Shown: piece by piece, positions 36,645 through 36,810 of the stretch
How the letters are laid out: each line of letters opens with the position of its first letter
Position numbering within the stretch: position 1 is the stretch's first letter
From: a virus
DNA length: 36,810 nt
Strand: one strand, 5' to 3'
IMG/VR virus record: IMGVR_UViG_3300046007_010263
Location: 1-36,810 of that record
The notes under the pieces: model-generated
The model's database searches: none
What the model was told of the DNA's origin: nothing
Seen by the model: only the letters and a program-made list of their open reading frames with translations
Program-made: the position numbers and the translations under genes

Positions 36645-36810
36645 TTACTCTCCATAAGATGCTGAGTTTCTTTCATGTTCGTAGACTTCTACTTTAGTAG
36701 CTCTCACTCTTCCGTCTGTTTCTTCAAGTAAGAATGTATTGATCTTTCCATATAAGTACTCTGCAAATCTTTCACATCCTACTGATGGAAGTATTCTTAA
36801 TTGAATATCT
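36645..36810 (-). CDS. queD: 6-carboxytetrahydropterin synthase QueD, C-terminal fragment
   Basis: The visible 54 codons run to the TAA at 36645 and the gene continues beyond the window. The end shows P-S-V-G-C-E-R-F-A-E-Y-L-Y-G-K-I (QueD pattern P-T-x-E-x-x-A-x-x-L) and K-V-E-V-Y-E-H-E-R-N-S-A-S-Y (QueD V-x-V-x-E-T-x-x-x-x-A-x-Y). QueD makes 6-carboxy-tetrahydropterin, the substrate of QueE. Its place upstream of queE supports the assignment, though the zinc-binding half is not visible. Confidence 0.75.
   Translation of the reverse strand, partial: DIQLRILPSVGCERFAEYLYGKINTFLLEETDGRVRATKVEVYEHERNSASYGE

Noticed and set aside
1-36810. tRNA genes, CRISPR arrays or insertion sequences
   Set aside because: All gaps between genes are under 140 bases, none shows a cloverleaf or repeat-spacer pattern, and no transposase was found.

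Overview
This window is a piece of a large, AT-rich, tightly packed tailed-phage (Caudoviricetes) genome. All supported genes lie on the minus strand, so it is transcribed from high to low coordinates. The host is most likely a Bacteroidota, probably a flavobacterium-like cell. The clues are a 57-residue Hc1/histone-H1-like gene of the Bacteroidota type, a DUF4494 protein, signal peptides ending in S-F-S-Q or S-Y-S-Q, almost no Shine-Dalgarno sites, and promoters that resemble the Bacteroidota -33/-7 arrangement. The genome is clearly not a host chromosome: it has an endolysin/holin/spanin cassette, a family A replicative polymerase, three free-standing homing endonucleases, DUF3310, a MazG-like enzyme and many short overlapping genes.

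Layout from low to high coordinate. Positions 1-13675 are a sugar cassette: gmd and fcl (GDP-L-fucose synthesis), an NAD-dependent epimerase, a PLP/[2Fe-2S]-type sugar 3-dehydratase, and about nine glycosyltransferases, three of which look like fucosyltransferases (GT11-like, HxRxTD-type and a GT2-GT10 fusion). Positions 13680-15093 hold a ribbon-helix-helix protein, an Fe-S RecB-like nuclease and DUF3310. Positions 15129-18783 are a late/lysis unit with GH19 endolysin, holin, overlapping spanin-like pair, a second holin-like protein, a barrel-like secreted protein and a four-helix-bundle membrane protein with a histone-like tail. It is bounded by terminators at both sides. Positions 18835-23568 hold small zinc-ribbon and membrane proteins, the H1-like gene, groEL, groES and a LamG-like appendage protein. 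Positions 23609-36810 hold DNA polymerase, a nuclease-like protein and a 7-deazaguanine pathway (queF, dpdA-like, folE, queE, partial queD) with a PurN-like formyltransferase, nucleotide enzymes and small genes, interrupted by two GIY-YIG and one HNH endonuclease genes.

Three results stand out. First, the GIY-YIG gene next to queE is flanked on its far side by a 31-codon relic of the queE 5' end, while intact queE has a second, synonymously diverged copy of the same 5' end. A shorter relic of the dpdA-like start lies on the far side of the HNH gene. This suggests endonuclease cassettes that carry a recoded 5' end of the gene they invade. Second, queF, dpdA-like and a formyltransferase together predict 7-deazaguanine DNA modification, possibly the formylated preQ1 form. 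Third, seven promoters share TTG, exactly 20 bases, then TAnnTT(A/T)A, and a separate 14-base motif CTATTTATWATAAA stands before late genes and before every homing endonuclease gene.
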